A stretch of 7,074 nucleotides of DNA from Porticoccaceae bacterium UBA1117 (GTDB taxonomy: Bacteria; Pseudomonadota; Gammaproteobacteria; Pseudomonadales; Porticoccaceae): the NCBI GenBank assembly GCA_002313335.1, contig DCBC01000111.1:1-7074 (forward strand), in the 5' to 3' direction. Below the pieces are notes generated by a model. The model worked only from the letters and a program-made list of their open reading frames with translations. It was not told the origin of the DNA and did not search any database. Both the position numbers and the translations under genes were made by a program. Below, piece by piece: positions 6,419-7,074 of the stretch; position 1 is the first letter of the stretch; every line of letters begins with the position of its first letter.

Positions 6419-7074
6419 CTAAGTATTCAGATGCTGAACGTCATCTTTTTGCACTAGTGGAAAATCTGTCTGTGGTATTTTTGGATACTGAATATTAACC
6501 GGCAGCTTGTCCAGCAATATGCGCCCAGTTGTTTGCTCACCAAGAGTAATCTGTGTCTTTGCACCAGGCATTTTCCCTCTTAGTTTATGCAGGGTCACGG
6601 ACAAAATATTAGGCTCTAGGCTTTCAAGTTCTAACCGTAATAGTGCAGGAGAGTGAGCTTTAAGTGCGTTGGGTGGGCTAAATAAAAAAACGGGTGCCAA
6701 ACTTTCTGTCGCAGCTAACTGTAATTTACGGAGTGCCGAATAACGTGGCTGTGCTCGATTGGCCCAGGCAAAAAGTAGAGCCTTGCCGCGGATAGATTGT
6801 TCTGCGGCCCACAACCATTCTTTACTGTTTTTACTACGTACAATTAACAGTTTATCAAGAGGGACCCCGGCATTTACTAAGCTTGGAGCATAGGGTTGGT
6901 AAGGTGGGTCTAGCCATACACATAATTTGTTTTCACTGGCGTAATGTTTGACGGTGGGTAGTAGTAGACTCAGCTCACCTATACCGTCTTGCTGAGTAAC
7001 CAGCTCGGTAAGAGCCGACACTGGCCAGCCGCCTAGTAATAGCTTGTCTAGATTTTCATTACCGGTGGTGATGA
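6419..7074 (-). CDS. imuA: ImuA, RecA-like translesion-synthesis accessory protein, 5' end beyond the window
   Basis: 217 residues are visible and the frame is open to the right edge, so the true start is outside. A GTG at 7021 is not the start: conserved family sequence continues upstream of it (TTGNENLDKLLLGGWP, then SALTELVTQQDGIGELSLLLP), equivalent to the RecA stretch that begins G-G-L-P-G-R and leads to the P-loop. The Walker A position reads TQQDGIGE and lacks the Gly-Lys-Thr of RecA, and the following strand CVWLDPPYQPYAPSL replaces the RecA segment FIDAEHALDP without its Glu; ATP hydrolysis is therefore doubtful, as usual in this family. Later landmarks are RGKALLFAWANRAQPRYSALRKLQLAA, and KLRGKMPG near residue 163, resembling the KRRG-P segment of ImuA. 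ImuA works with ImuB, DnaE2 and RecA at stalled forks. The promoter and any LexA box lie outside the window. The TAG stop abuts the imuB start. Confidence 0.88.
   Translation of the reverse strand, partial: ITTGNENLDKLLLGGWPVSALTELVTQQDGIGELSLLLPTVKHYASENKLCVWLDPPYQPYAPSLVNAGVPLDKLLIVRSKNSKEWLWAAEQSIRGKALLFAWANRAQPRYSALRKLQLAATESLAPVFLFSPPNALKAHSPALLRLELESLEPNILSVTLHKLRGKMPGAKTQITLGEQTTGRILLDKLPVNIQYPKIPQTDFPLVQKDDVQHLNT

Overview
The window looks like a piece of a gammaproteobacterial chromosome, probably a marine lineage with mid-40s percent GC. The best evidence is the imuA-imuB pair and the MetY-type O-acetylhomoserine sulfhydrylase, whose residues are proteobacterial in style. The genus cannot be fixed from the sequence. 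One end is different: the first ~246 bases are only about 26% GC (62 G/C in the first 240 bases, counted by hand) and encode the start of a Bacteroidota-looking serine hydrolase.

Layout. (1) 1-246, minus strand: 5' end of an AT-rich secreted serine-hydrolase/beta-lactamase-fold gene, cut by the window edge right at the predicted catalytic serine codon. (2) 247-727: gene-poor segment with several perfect short hairpins, two overlapping mini-ORFs on the minus strand, a plausible promoter reading into the hydrolase, and a strong bidirectional terminator (665-706). (3) 728-1999, minus strand: metY. (4) 2000-2391: divergent control region between metY and an acyl-CoA ligase, with candidate promoters, three AACACT repeats and a tiny upstream ORF. 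(5) 2392-3924, plus strand: class I adenylate-forming acyl-CoA ligase, ending at a GC-rich hairpin (3938-3968) shared with the convergent neighbour. (6) 3990-4826, minus strand: lipoprotein that appears to be built from two copies of one domain. (7) 4919-7074, minus strand: imuB and imuA, the accessory proteins of the SOS mutasome; imuA runs off the right edge.

These genes do not form one pathway. metY (methionine/homocysteine synthesis) and the acyl-CoA ligase (fatty or carboxylic acid activation) are divergent housekeeping metabolism. imuA-imuB is a translesion-synthesis operon that normally works with the polymerase DnaE2 (ImuC). dnaE2 is not the next gene downstream here; the duplicated-domain lipoprotein is. 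The points most worth a second look are that unlinked imuAB pair, the internal duplication in the lipoprotein, and the foreign-looking left end with its hairpin-rich flank. I did not find a CRISPR array, insertion sequence, tRNA, rRNA or a clearly new multi-gene system.
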